From the NCBI RefSeq assembly GCF_000185385.1, contig NZ_GL622296.1, forward strand, positions 844,937 through 887,541: a stretch of 42,605 nucleotides of DNA. The letters run 5' to 3'. The position numbers and the translations under genes were made by a program. The DNA is from Lachnoanaerobaculum saburreum DSM 3986 (lineage in GTDB: Bacteria; Bacillota; Clostridia; Lachnospirales; Lachnospiraceae). The stretch's first letter is position 1; each line of letters begins with the position of its first letter. Below the pieces are notes generated by a model. It saw only the letters and a list, made by a program, of their open reading frames with translations, was not told where the DNA came from and ran no database searches. This document shows positions 16,850 through 25,086 of the stretch, piece by piece.

Positions 16850-17872
16850 ATGACCGACTACAGAGCAATTTTAAATAAACCCGAATATGATTTTATAAAT
16901 AAAAATGAGCATCTTGGAAAGCATGTGATTTTGCTTGGGCTTGCAGGAAGCTATGCATATGGGACAAATATAGAAAGCAGCGATATAGATATAAGAGGAA
17001 TTACACTTAATCAAAAATCGGATCTTATAGGACTTACACAGTTTGAACAGTATGTGGATGATAATACGGATACCGTTATCTATGCATTCAATAAAATGGT
17101 GAATTTACTTTTAAGTTGTAATCCGAATACAATAGAGTTGCTTGGACTTGCACCGGATAATTATCTTTATCTTAATGATATCGGTAAGATGCTTCTTGAT
17201 CATAAAAGATTGTTTTTATCAAAAAGAGCTATTCAGTCATTTGGGGGCTATGCGGATGCGCAACTTAGAAGATTACAGAATGCACTTGCCAGAGACACAT
17301 TTCCACAAAGTGAAAGGGAACAGCATATTTTTAATTCTGTAAAGAATGCAATGTACAGTTTTAACTCAAGTTATAAGAACTTTGAAAACGGAAGTCTGGA
17401 AATTTTTATAGATAAGGCGGTTAATCCGGAGCTTGAAACTGAGATATTTGTCAATGCCAAGTTGAGTCACTATCCGCTAAGAGATTATGTAAGTATGTGG
17501 AATACAATGTCAAATGTTGTAAAAGACTATGATAAAATAGGCAAGAGAAATAAAAAGAAAGATGATCTTCATTTAAATAAGCACGCCATGCATCTTATGA
17601 GATTATTTATGATGGCCATTGATATACTGGAAAAGGGAGAAATCAATACATACAGAGAAAAAGAACATGAATTGTTGATGGATATCCGCTTTGGAAAATA
17701 TCAAACAGATGAGGGAACTTTTTCGGACAGCTTCTATGATATGATGAGAGAGTATGAAAAGAAACTGCATTACGCTTCCAAGCATACGCAATTACCGGAT
17801 GAACCGGATTTTAAAAGTGTGCAGGAATTGGTTATGACAATAAATGAAAGGGTGATTCGTGATGAGATATGA
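16850..17872 (+). CDS. Nucleotidyltransferase (RlaP/YcgL-like, COG3541 type) 1
   Basis: This 340-residue minimal DNA-polymerase-beta-fold nucleotidyltransferase has the G-S-x10-D-x-D active-site motif at residues 33-47 (GSYAYGTNIESSDID). A helical C-terminal half follows. I chose ATG 16850 (AGAGG upstream) over TTG 16829. A possible -10 TATAAT lies at 16804-16809. The stop overlaps the start of the second nucleotidyltransferase by 11 bases. Proteins of this superfamily have been linked to RNA repair (RlaP, RNA-ligase-associated), so transfer of nucleotides to RNA ends is a reasonable guess, not shown here. A truncated copy of its 5' end lies at 14676. Confidence 0.82.
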   Translation: MTDYRAILNKPEYDFINKNEHLGKHVILLGLAGSYAYGTNIESSDIDIRGITLNQKSDLIGLTQFEQYVDDNTDTVIYAFNKMVNLLLSCNPNTIELLGLAPDNYLYLNDIGKMLLDHKRLFLSKRAIQSFGGYADAQLRRLQNALARDTFPQSEREQHIFNSVKNAMYSFNSSYKNFENGSLEIFIDKAVNPELETEIFVNAKLSHYPLRDYVSMWNTMSNVVKDYDKIGKRNKKKDDLHLNKHAMHLMRLFMMAIDILEKGEINTYREKEHELLMDIRFGKYQTDEGTFSDSFYDMMREYEKKLHYASKHTQLPDEPDFKSVQELVMTINERVIRDEI

Positions 17873-18656
17873 TAATTATAAAGAGAATATAGAAGAACTG
17901 ATTCTTTCTAAAATCAGAGAAATAGAAGAAAAAGAGAATATAAAAGTGCTACACGCTATTGAATCGGGCAGTAGAGCTTGGGGCTTTGCCTCGCCTGACA
18001 GCGATTATGATGTGAGATTTATCTATGTTCGTAATAAAAACTTTTATTTATCCCTTTGTGAGAACAAGGACTTTATTGATTGGGAATTAAACGAGGTACT
18101 TGATATCAACGGATGGGATTTAAAGAAGGCGTTGAAGCATTTTCATAAGTCCAATGCCACATTATTTGAGTGGAGCAATTCTCCTATTGTGTATTATACA
18201 ACGGATGAGTGGAAGGAGCTTTACGAGAGAACGGCATGCAAATACTTTGCATGTAAATCGGCACTTTATCATTACCACGGTACAGCAAAAAAGAACTACT
18301 GCGATTATCTATGTGATGATATGGTAAATTATAAAAAGTATTTTTACGTGCTGAGACCTATTCTTGCCTGCAAATGGATCGAAGAAAAGAAATGCCCACC
18401 GCCGGTACTTTTTGATGAGTTGGTTAATACCGTTCTTGAGGATAATATGAAGGCAGCGGTAGAGGATTTACTTGCAAAGAAGGTGAAAATGTCTGAATCC
18501 GAAAAAGGCCCAAGGGTTGAAGCGATAAATAATTATATAGAAAAGAAATTGGAATATTATAAGTCAACCTTGGAAACAATGGAGGATGACAGGAACACCG
18601 ACTGGGATGCGCTGGAAGAGGAGTTTAGATGGGTGCTGGAAAGTATGCGGAAGTAA
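17862..18656 (+). CDS. Nucleotidyltransferase (RlaP/YcgL-like, COG3541 type) 2
   Basis: This 264-residue nucleotidyltransferase has the active-site motif GSRAWGFASPDSDYD (residues 36-50), with Asp48 and Asp50 as metal ligands. The family stretch DINGWDLKKALKHFHKSNATLFEWSNSPIVY follows. ATG 17862 is preferred, with GAAAGGG upstream (a GTG lies one codon before). It overlaps the first nucleotidyltransferase by 11 bases and the next gene by 28 bases, so all three are translationally coupled. The two enzymes share only the superfamily core and are not recent duplicates. Confidence 0.85.
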   Translation: MRYDNYKENIEELILSKIREIEEKENIKVLHAIESGSRAWGFASPDSDYDVRFIYVRNKNFYLSLCENKDFIDWELNEVLDINGWDLKKALKHFHKSNATLFEWSNSPIVYYTTDEWKELYERTACKYFACKSALYHYHGTAKKNYCDYLCDDMVNYKKYFYVLRPILACKWIEEKKCPPPVLFDELVNTVLEDNMKAAVEDLLAKKVKMSESEKGPRVEAINNYIEKKLEYYKSTLETMEDDRNTDWDALEEEFRWVLESMRK

Positions 18657-21046
18657 ATAATATTATTGAGCTTGAAAATATTGAAATAGAAGTGGTAACA
18701 GATCCAAAAGAGATTTACACAGAAGCAAACGAATTAGAAAGTATTATCTTTGATCTTGATTCAAAGATAGAAATGCTTTCAAGTAAGGCTGATAAGTGGG
18801 ACTGTCTTGTCGCACTGGGATCCGGCATTGTATGTGGAATTATTGATATGTTTTGCGTAGGCGAATTTTCACTTGCACATGGAAGAGAAATATCAAGCAA
18901 AAATGTAGATGAGCTTGTAAAAAAGATTTCAAAGATGATGGGATGTGAGTCTGATGATCTAAAGAGTTGTGTAAAATTTTTGGAAGATAAATTTCCTATT
19001 CCTGCAGATGGCAATACACCTGATTTTGGAGGGGGATTACAACATCATTTAAGAGACTTTGCTCATCATCCTAATATCGTGGGATTAGTGTTTTCATTAT
19101 TAACACAGTTTACATGTAAATCTTATGGAACCGATGTCTTGGGAAACTTTATTATCGTAGATGTTCCTCAAAGAAGTAGAATATTTATTGGAGAAAATAA
19201 TTCCTCAAAAATAATTAATGGAACATTGGTATGGTTTTTTCACCTGATTAGTGATATTGCGGGATCAAGCAGTACAGTGGGTTTAAGTGGTGGAACGGGA
19301 ATTCCGGGACCTATTTTATCTATTGCAAAAGAGATATCGGTACTTCCTTTTTTTAAAAACCTAAAGATGAATGATATGTCAATGTCTGAGCTTTTATCGA
19401 AGTTGTTTAACGGAACATTATTGGCAGAACATGATGATAAGGGTAAAATCATAAAGGATAGTGTAGTAAAGCTGGATTTCCGTGGTGAAATGGGTATTGC
19501 TGTAGAACTTGGTAAACAGGCTATTACTGTTATTGCCAATGAATGTATAGTTAGAACTTTTTATATGATCAGACAACTGGCACAGCAAATTAAACAGATT
19601 AATGTGAGAAGTATTGATGATTTTAAGAAAATAGATATTAAAAATATACTTCCGGTTGACTCGCCGACATTGACAAGAATGCTTACAATAGCAACAGGTG
19701 TATTTACAGCATTAGATGTATCGGAAGCTGTCATTACAAATAAGTATTGGGTATCAATTAATTATGTCGGTGTCGGAAGGTTTGCGCTTGCCTTGGAAGG
19801 TGAGATGGTTTGGGCATTGAAGCGACGTAATCTCCGAAAAATAAGAGACATGTATGAGAAATTTTATAGAAATGTATTTGCAGATATTGATAAAAGAATT
19901 TATGAGAGAATAGGTGAAGGTATGGAATACGATAAATTTGGCCTTAATGAAGAACAAACCGAAATACTGTACAATATGGAATACTATAAGACTATTAACG
20001 ATATTGAGTGTACGAAAGTACCGGTAGGCGGTGAAAAGATACGAGAACTTAAAAGGGAATGGATTGAAGAGTGGAAAGCGTATATGACTGCAGGTTTTTC
20101 GGGCTTTATGAATACCGGAAATGCAGAGCTGAATTGGTATACATTGGAAGAACTTGATGAGAAGATTAAGGATAATGATCCTAAAAAACCTTGGTTTAGA
20201 CTGGTACTTTTGGAAGCAATGCTTTTTGAACCTTACTTTCCTATGAGTACGGAAACTGATAAAAAAGGAAATGAGGTTCCTACAAAGAAGTATAGTAAGT
20301 TGAACTCTCCAATAGCAGGATATAAAAAGGGAGAGGGAGATAAATATTTGGAGGAGAGATTTGCCGCAGTACATCGGTTGTCAGGATATTTGAATAGGCT
20401 AAGAAAGTGTTATGACAAAGTTATATTTGAGTTGAATGATGTTCTAAAAACTGCAATTACTTCTATTGTGATTACTTCGGGTATTACAATTCTTGCTGTA
20501 GCTACAGCAGGAGCATTTGCCCCTGCAATTGCGGTGACATTGGTTGGAGCGAATTTCACAGGTTTGAGTGGTGCAGCCTTAACAAGTGCATGTTTAGCTT
20601 ATCTTGGAGGAGGAGCAATCGCTGCAGGTGGTTTTGGGATGGCAGGAGGAACAATTGCAATTGTTGGAGGAGGAGCAGTCCTTGGATTAGGTGTGGGTGC
20701 AGGAGTCGGTGGTGCTGCCGGTGCTGTTAGTCTAATGGGAAAGAAGAATACTATCATGCAGTCTGCTAAATTGCTGGTATCTGTAAGAGAGGTATTTCTA
20801 AATGATGAAAAGGATCTTGAGTATTCAAATACTGTTTATGAAAAATATGTTCAGACAATTCAAGATATAGAGAAGGGCTTAGTGGAGCTTAGATTGAAAG
20901 CCGATACTGCAGACAAAATAGAAAAGAAGGAATTAAAAGAAAAAATAAAGAGTACAGAAGAAACAGCAAGGGCAATGAAAATTGCTATGAAGAGTATGAA
21001 CAGATATATAAGTTCATACGAAGTTGGAATGGGGATAAAAAAATAA
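18629..21046 (+). CDS. Large uncharacterised protein (805 residues) coupled to the nucleotidyltransferases
   Basis: The start ATG 18629 lies inside the previous gene with GGAAGAGGAG directly upstream. The N-terminal 50 residues are acidic and probably coiled-coil. Residues about 139-228 hold dense conserved-looking motifs: HHLRDFAHHPN (139-149), then GTLVWFFHLISDIAGSS (198-214) and GGTGIPGP (221-228). Residues 609-701 are a long Ala/Gly-rich hydrophobic stretch able to cross or insert into a membrane. Residues about 730-790 form a charged helical tail, probably coiled-coil. No family is recognised. The layout (soluble sensor-like part, membrane-active glycine-rich part, coiled coil) would suit an effector or pore protein, which is inference only. 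Confidence 0.75.
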   Translation: MGAGKYAEVNNIIELENIEIEVVTDPKEIYTEANELESIIFDLDSKIEMLSSKADKWDCLVALGSGIVCGIIDMFCVGEFSLAHGREISSKNVDELVKKISKMMGCESDDLKSCVKFLEDKFPIPADGNTPDFGGGLQHHLRDFAHHPNIVGLVFSLLTQFTCKSYGTDVLGNFIIVDVPQRSRIFIGENNSSKIINGTLVWFFHLISDIAGSSSTVGLSGGTGIPGPILSIAKEISVLPFFKNLKMNDMSMSELLSKLFNGTLLAEHDDKGKIIKDSVVKLDFRGEMGIAVELGKQAITVIANECIVRTFYMIRQLAQQIKQINVRSIDDFKKIDIKNILPVDSPTLTRMLTIATGVFTALDVSEAVITNKYWVSINYVGVGRFALALEGEMVWALKRRNLRKIRDMYEKFYRNVFADIDKRIYERIGEGMEYDKFGLNEEQTEILYNMEYYKTINDIECTKVPVGGEKIRELKREWIEEWKAYMTAGFSGFMNTGNAELNWYTLEELDEKIKDNDPKKPWFRLVLLEAMLFEPYFPMSTETDKKGNEVPTKKYSKLNSPIAGYKKGEGDKYLEERFAAVHRLSGYLNRLRKCYDKVIFELNDVLKTAITSIVITSGITILAVATAGAFAPAIAVTLVGANFTGLSGAALTSACLAYLGGGAIAAGGFGMAGGTIAIVGGGAVLGLGVGAGVGGAAGAVSLMGKKNTIMQSAKLLVSVREVFLNDEKDLEYSNTVYEKYVQTIQDIEKGLVELRLKADTADKIEKKELKEKIKSTEETARAMKIAMKSMNRYISSYEVGMGIKK

Positions 21047-21074
21047 GAAAAATAATGATGTGAAGGGTGCTGTT

Positions 21075-21230
21075 ATGGTCGGTGAGTGGAATCGATATGA
21101 TTTAAAAAAGAAAAATCCATAGAAAATTGCCGGATTGGAAAATGAATGTCTAGGAATTCTTTTTGCAAAGATGATGAATGAACAAAGAAATTTAGATAAA
21201 AAAATTAAAAAATACAATAATTTTAATTGA
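21075..21230 (+). pseudogene. Small ORF interrupted by an amber codon
   Basis: ATG 21075 (GAAGGGTG upstream) opens MVGEWNRYDLKKKNP, then TAG at 21120-21122. The same frame continues for 34 codons with protein-like sequence (KIAGLENECLGILFAKMM, NEQRNLDKKIKKYNNFN) to TGA 21228. The continuity across the TAG suggests a small gene recently broken by one base change. It lies in the same direction right after the 805-residue gene. The family is not recognised. Confidence 0.5.
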
Positions 21231-21255
21231 ATTCACTCTAAAATGTAGATATAAT
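21227..21255 (+). promoter_or_regulatory. Promoter of the AAA15/RloB-like pair
   Basis: TTGAAT (21227-21232), a 17-base spacer and TATAAT (21250-21255) are followed closely by CGGAGG (21261-21266). This gives the ATPase gene its own short-leader promoter, separate from the nucleotidyltransferase operon. Confidence 0.7.
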
Positions 21256-21274
21256 AATATCGGAGGTGCAAAAT

Positions 21275-22573
21275 ATGTTGATAGAATTTCGATTTAAAAA
21301 TTATAGATCTTTTAGAGATGAAGCAGTTCTTTCTATGGAAGCAGTAGGATTATCATCTTTGAAAAAATGTTTGATTGAATATAGTAATAAGAAACTGTTA
21401 CCGGGTGTGGCTATTTATGGCAAAAACGGTGGAGGTAAGAGTAATGTTATAAGGGCTTTCTGGCTGGGGGTTCAATTTATTAGAAATGCTCAAAGGATAC
21501 AACATGAAAGAGCTACAGTGCCTGTAGTACCATTTGCACTTAATGATTATTCAATGAATGAACCTACAGAGTTTGAATTTGATTATATTGTGGATGGTGT
21601 AAAGTACTGGTATTCATTTGCTGCAACAAGAGAAAGAATAGTAAAAGAGTCTTTATTCCATGCACCTAAAGGGCAAAAAGCACAGATATTTGTTAGAGAA
21701 GAGCAGAGATTTACTTTTACTGAAGATAAGGCAAAGAGAAAACTGATAAGCGAAATGGTAGCTGAAAATCAGTTGTTCTTTTCTGTAGCCTGTACTATGA
21801 ATGATACAGTATGTATAAATGCAATGAAGTGGTTTAGAGAAAACATTTTTTTCTCAAGAGATTATACAGATATACCTAGACAACTACTGGAATACTGCAA
21901 TGACGGTAATATGCTTAAGGCTATTTCAGATTATGCCAAGACAGCCGATTTTGGAATAGAGGATATACAATTTGAGGTGGAAGATAGAGAAGTAGGGAAT
22001 GATTTTAAGCTTTCCGATGATATACCTGATAAAATAAAAAATGCACTGACATCATTTATTCAAATTTTATCAGAAACATCAAATAATTCTGAGGGTAAGC
22101 TGAAGATGAGTCGGGTTAAAGCAAAGGCTAAGCACAAGGGTATCAGTGCAACCGGAGACATTCAATTTTATGATATGGAATTGGAGGATGAATCGGACGG
22201 TACAAGAAGGCTTATGTCGATAGCACCGGTGATAGAGTCTGTTCTTAACAGAGGTGGTGTTTTATTGGTTGATGAATTGGAGAGAGAATTACATCCTAGA
22301 CTTGTTAATTTTATTGTCGCTAAGTTTCAAAGTAAGAAAAGTAATATAAATGGTGCTCAGATTATATTTACCACCCATAATACGGAACTTATGAATTTGG
22401 AAATTATGAGAAAAGATCAAATTTATTTTGTTGATAAAAAAAGAACGGACGGATCTTCCGAGCTTTATAGTGTAACTGATTTTAATACAAAGACCGCAGA
22501 TAATATACGAAAAGGATATTTGGTTGGAAAATATGGAGCTACTCCGGATATTGAGATCGAAGAGGTTGTATAA
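21275..22573 (+). CDS. AAA15-family ATPase (RloA/AbiLi-like)
   Basis: This 432-residue SMC/OLD-like ATPase has an N-terminal beta strand pair (MLIEFRFKNYRSF), a Walker A at 49-56 (GKNGGGKS), and a C-terminal signature and Walker B region (DESDGTRRLMSIAPVIE, then GGVLLVDELERELHPRLVNF). This is the AAA15 pattern of RloA/AbiLi proteins, the ATPase half of two-gene abortive-infection systems. ATG 21275 is used, 8 bases after CGGAGG. Its stop overlaps the start of the RloB-like gene by one base. The partner is truncated, so the system is probably inactive here even though this gene is intact. Confidence 0.85.
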   Translation: MLIEFRFKNYRSFRDEAVLSMEAVGLSSLKKCLIEYSNKKLLPGVAIYGKNGGGKSNVIRAFWLGVQFIRNAQRIQHERATVPVVPFALNDYSMNEPTEFEFDYIVDGVKYWYSFAATRERIVKESLFHAPKGQKAQIFVREEQRFTFTEDKAKRKLISEMVAENQLFFSVACTMNDTVCINAMKWFRENIFFSRDYTDIPRQLLEYCNDGNMLKAISDYAKTADFGIEDIQFEVEDREVGNDFKLSDDIPDKIKNALTSFIQILSETSNNSEGKLKMSRVKAKAKHKGISATGDIQFYDMELEDESDGTRRLMSIAPVIESVLNRGGVLLVDELERELHPRLVNFIVAKFQSKKSNINGAQIIFTTHNTELMNLEIMRKDQIYFVDKKRTDGSSELYSVTDFNTKTADNIRKGYLVGKYGATPDIEIEEVV

Positions 22574-22932
22574 TGGCGAGAAAGAAAACAGGCATTAGGG
22601 GTCTCGGAAAGTTTATTATCAAGGTATTTTGTGAAGGTGAAAGTGAGCAGGCATATACAGAATTTCTGAAAAGACAATTTGAAGATGTAGCTGTAATTGA
22701 TTATCCAAAGGAAACAGGATTGTTTGACAGGGCAAAAAGTAGATTTGACAAAGATCCTTCATATAGGGATTATAAGGAAGTTATTGATGAAGTGTGGTTT
22801 TTCTTTGATATAGAGACTAAGGATATTGATAAATGGGAGGGACGTTACAGGGTAATTAAATACTTAAGGAAGTTGCGTAAGGATAAGAAGATCTATGTCA
22901 GATTATTAATGACAACCGGTTGTGTTTTTTAG
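22573..22932 (+). pseudogene. RloB/AbiLii-like protein, 3'-truncated
   Basis: The 119-residue frame begins MARKKTGIRGLGKFIIKVFCEGESEQAY, the Toprim-like N-terminal motif of RloB proteins. It continues with DEVWFFFDIETKDIDKWEGR and RKLRKDKKIYVRLLMTTGC. Intact RloB-like proteins are about 200 residues long and carry on after this point with conserved aromatic and His residues. Here the frame ends at TAG two codons after TTGC, next to a run of six T. The missing C-terminal half and the nearby TnpB remnant point to loss by insertion and deletion. Translation is coupled to the ATPase gene (TAATG). Confidence 0.8.
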
Positions 22933-23018
22933 AGATTATCTTAATGAACATGTGGAAATAGACAAAGAATACGAAACATTAAAACTGTCTCTTTGGAAAA
23001 AAATAAACATGAGTATAA

Positions 23019-23047
23019 TTTAGTATTTTATGGAATAAAATACTAAA
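23019..23047. repeat. Perfect 12-bp inverted repeat
   Basis: TTTAGTATTTTA (23019-23030) pairs with TAAAATACTAAA (23036-23047), with a 5-base loop. It lies in the decayed stretch between the RloB-like and TnpB fragments. It may be an IS left-end hairpin or a terminator. Confidence 0.55.
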
Positions 23048-23125
23048 ACTTATTGAAATATAATTATTATAGGAATAAAATCCAAAAACTTTACAAGAAG
23101 TATATATTCTGCTATCATTTATTTA

Positions 23126-23440
23126 TTGAAAGTAAATAAGGTGATAGCTAGAGAGGAGTATTTGAAAAATAATAATTTAGCGAAATCTATCAGTGATGCA
23201 TCGTGGTATGAGCTGACAAGACAACTTGAATATAAGTCAAAATGGAACGGTAGAAATTATATTAAGATAGATACATTTTATGCAAGTAGCCGGCTATGTT
23301 TTAGTTGTGGATATAAAAATACAAATGTAAAAGATCTAAAAGTAAGAGATTGGATATGTCATTTCTGCAATACAAAACATGATAGAGATATCAATGCGGC
23401 AAAAAATATAGTGGCAGAAGGATTAAGACAAGTAGTATAA
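23126..23440 (+). pseudogene. tnpB: C-terminal fragment of a TnpB (IS200/IS605 family)
   Basis: The fragment has the TnpB C-terminal landmarks: NNLAKSISDASWYELTRQLEYK, KIDTFYASSRLCFSCG, a zinc ribbon with two C-x2-C pairs, and the RuvC-III motif HDRDINAAKNI with its aspartates. At least the first two thirds of the protein, including RuvC-I, are missing, so no guided nuclease can be made. The frame is open back to about 23057 but without TnpB-like sequence. The element's right end follows directly. Confidence 0.85.
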
Positions 23441-23547
23441 GAAAAAACAATAGGGCAGGGACTGCCCGAATTAACGCCTGTGGAGATAGTAGGTTGCGAG
23501 GTCAGCGAAGCAGGAAGCCCATAGGCTTTAGACTATGGGTAGTTCAC
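23441..23547 (+). mobile_element. IS200/IS605 right end with probable omega-RNA segment
   Basis: Downstream of the TnpB fragment is a GC-richer stretch ending in a hairpin, CCCATAG (23518-23524) / CTATGGG (23533-23539), followed by TAGTTCAC (23540-23547). This is the typical right end of IS605-type elements, which encodes the 3' part of the TnpB guide RNA. The left end was not found, so this is a 5'-deleted copy. Confidence 0.75.
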
Positions 23548-23609
23548 GGGATAAAAATAATTAATGCGAGAGATTGGTTATTGGGATTTATGAAAGGATA
23601 TAAGATACT

Positions 23610-24083
23610 ATGATTAAAGTACTCTTTATCTGCCACGGCAATATTTGCCGTTCACCTATGGCGGAGTTTATAATGAAAGACAAGATAAAAAAGCTTGGGC
23701 TTGGGGATATGTTTGAGATAGCCTCGGCAGCTACAAGTGCAGAAGAGATATGGAACGGTGTGGGCAATCCTGTGTACCCGTCTGCAAAGGATGAGCTAAA
23801 GAAACACGGAATAGCCTGCTCCGGTGAGAAGGCAAGGCAGATGGTAAAGTCTGACTATGAGGAATATGACTATCTTATCGGCATGGATGATGCCAATATC
23901 AGAAATATGAAAAATCTGTTCGGTGAGAGTGATAAGATATTTAAGCTTTTAAGCTTTGCAGGAAGTGATGAGTCGGTATCGGATCCGTGGTATACCGACA
24001 GGTTTGATACTGCGTATAATGATATAAACAGAGGTATTGACGGTTTTTTAAAGTTTTTGGAGGATAAAAATGTCATCAATTAA
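23610..24083 (+). CDS. Low-molecular-weight protein-tyrosine phosphatase
   Basis: This 157-residue phosphatase of the LMW-PTP family has the active-site loop C-x5-R at residues 8-14 (CHGNICR) followed by Ser15. The general-acid aspartate lies in SDPWYTD near residue 121. It removes phosphate from phosphotyrosine or related substrates. GAAAGG lies upstream of the start. It overlaps the next gene, a membrane protein, by 14 bases. It is not beside a capsule or tyrosine-kinase locus, so the target is unknown. Confidence 0.93.
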   Translation: MIKVLFICHGNICRSPMAEFIMKDKIKKLGLGDMFEIASAATSAEEIWNGVGNPVYPSAKDELKKHGIACSGEKARQMVKSDYEEYDYLIGMDDANIRNMKNLFGESDKIFKLLSFAGSDESVSDPWYTDRFDTAYNDINRGIDGFLKFLEDKNVIN

Positions 24084-24867
24084 AAATGTAGTGATAATAA
24101 AGGTGATATTGGCAGTTGTATGTATTGCGGCAGGAGTGGTTTCATTTTTTGTGTTGGCAGGTATTTTCAGCAGTGTGGATTTTTATGCAGATACTATAAG
24201 TGCATTAGATAAGAGTAGAAGTAAGGTAATGGAACTTGCGGCTGCGGCGGTAGCATCATCCTCCGCCATAACACTTTTGCCGGGAGATATCGGTACTCCT
24301 GTTGCACAGGAACTTGCAGAGATGAGTAAGTATTTTTTGATTGTACTTTGTGCTATTTATCTTGAAAAGTTTTTACTTACAGTCACCGGCATGGTTGCAT
24401 TCAAATATATTATTCCCATAGCATGCCTGCTGTGTATTATATTTATCGCGTCAAATGAGAAGATATTTGCAAAGATTGCGACAAAACTGTTTTTATTCAG
24501 TCTGGTTATATCATTTACAATACCGATAAGTGTAAATATTGCAAATATGATAGAAAGCAATTATGCCTCGTCAATAGACACTACACTAAATAATGCCAAA
24601 CAAAATACTCAGACTGTGACAGATAATGCAAAAGAAGAAAACGGTAATGCTATAGATAAGTTTGTAAACAATATCACAGGAAATGCAAATGAAATTCTAA
24701 AGAAGTTTGAAAATACAGTAAGTTCATTTATAGAGGCAATAGCAGTTATGATAGTAACTTCCTGTCTTATACCTATAGGTGTACTGTTCTTCTTCTTATG
24801 GATGGTAAAGCTGATATTTTCGATAAATGTGACCGGGTTCAGCTTTATACAAAGGGAAAACAGATAG
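24070..24867 (+). CDS. Uncharacterised multi-pass membrane protein
   Basis: This 265-residue protein has GGAGG 8 bases before an ATG that lies inside the phosphatase gene. Hydrophobic segments occur at about 7-32, 85-110, 112-128, 135-160 and 220-250. Between the last two is a polar, probably extracellular loop (TLNNAKQNTQTVTDNAKEEN and on) of about 60 residues. No family is recognised. The 14-base overlap suggests coupled expression with the phosphatase. Confidence 0.75.
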   Translation: MSSIKNVVIIKVILAVVCIAAGVVSFFVLAGIFSSVDFYADTISALDKSRSKVMELAAAAVASSSAITLLPGDIGTPVAQELAEMSKYFLIVLCAIYLEKFLLTVTGMVAFKYIIPIACLLCIIFIASNEKIFAKIATKLFLFSLVISFTIPISVNIANMIESNYASSIDTTLNNAKQNTQTVTDNAKEENGNAIDKFVNNITGNANEILKKFENTVSSFIEAIAVMIVTSCLIPIGVLFFFLWMVKLIFSINVTGFSFIQRENR

Positions 24868-24921
24868 TTATGGCTATAAAATTTTGAGTTGTGATACCGT
24901 TAAAAAGATAACGTTAAAATG

Positions 24922-24950
24922 TTGACAATGTAACGGATGAGATGTATTAT
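24922..24950 (+). promoter_or_regulatory. Promoter of the alcohol dehydrogenase gene
   Basis: TTGACA (24922-24927), 17 bases and TATTAT (24945-24950) are present. The leader would be about 130 bases and contains the short repeat ACAG...CTGT; GGAGG lies at 25076-25080. Confidence 0.65.
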
Positions 24951-25086
24951 ATAAGTATGAAATAACTGTGACAGTTTGGCTGTTTGTTCGGCTGTGTATT
25001 TTGTAAGAGGTTGAATTTATTGGCAAAGAGTACTTTTATTTTGGACTTTTTGCTTATTATAATAAAAATTAATATGGAGGCTGTAT

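Noticed and set aside
19754-20374. Long open frame on the minus strand inside the 805-residue gene
   Set aside because: It is a shadow of the plus-strand gene, with low-complexity Phe/Ile/Ser-rich sequence and no ribosome binding site.
14881-21122. In-frame TAG codons in cbiN and in the small ORF at 21075 as a sign of amber recoding
   Set aside because: Many intact genes here end with TAG (glpK, the GlpA-like gene, znuA, znuB, both ABC half-transporters, the glycosyltransferase), so TAG is a normal stop and the interrupted genes are better read as decayed.
24868-24921. Rex-type operator upstream of the alcohol dehydrogenase
   Set aside because: CGTTAAAAAGATAACG and nearby AACGTTAAAA only loosely resemble the Rex palindrome, with wrong spacing, so I did not call a site.
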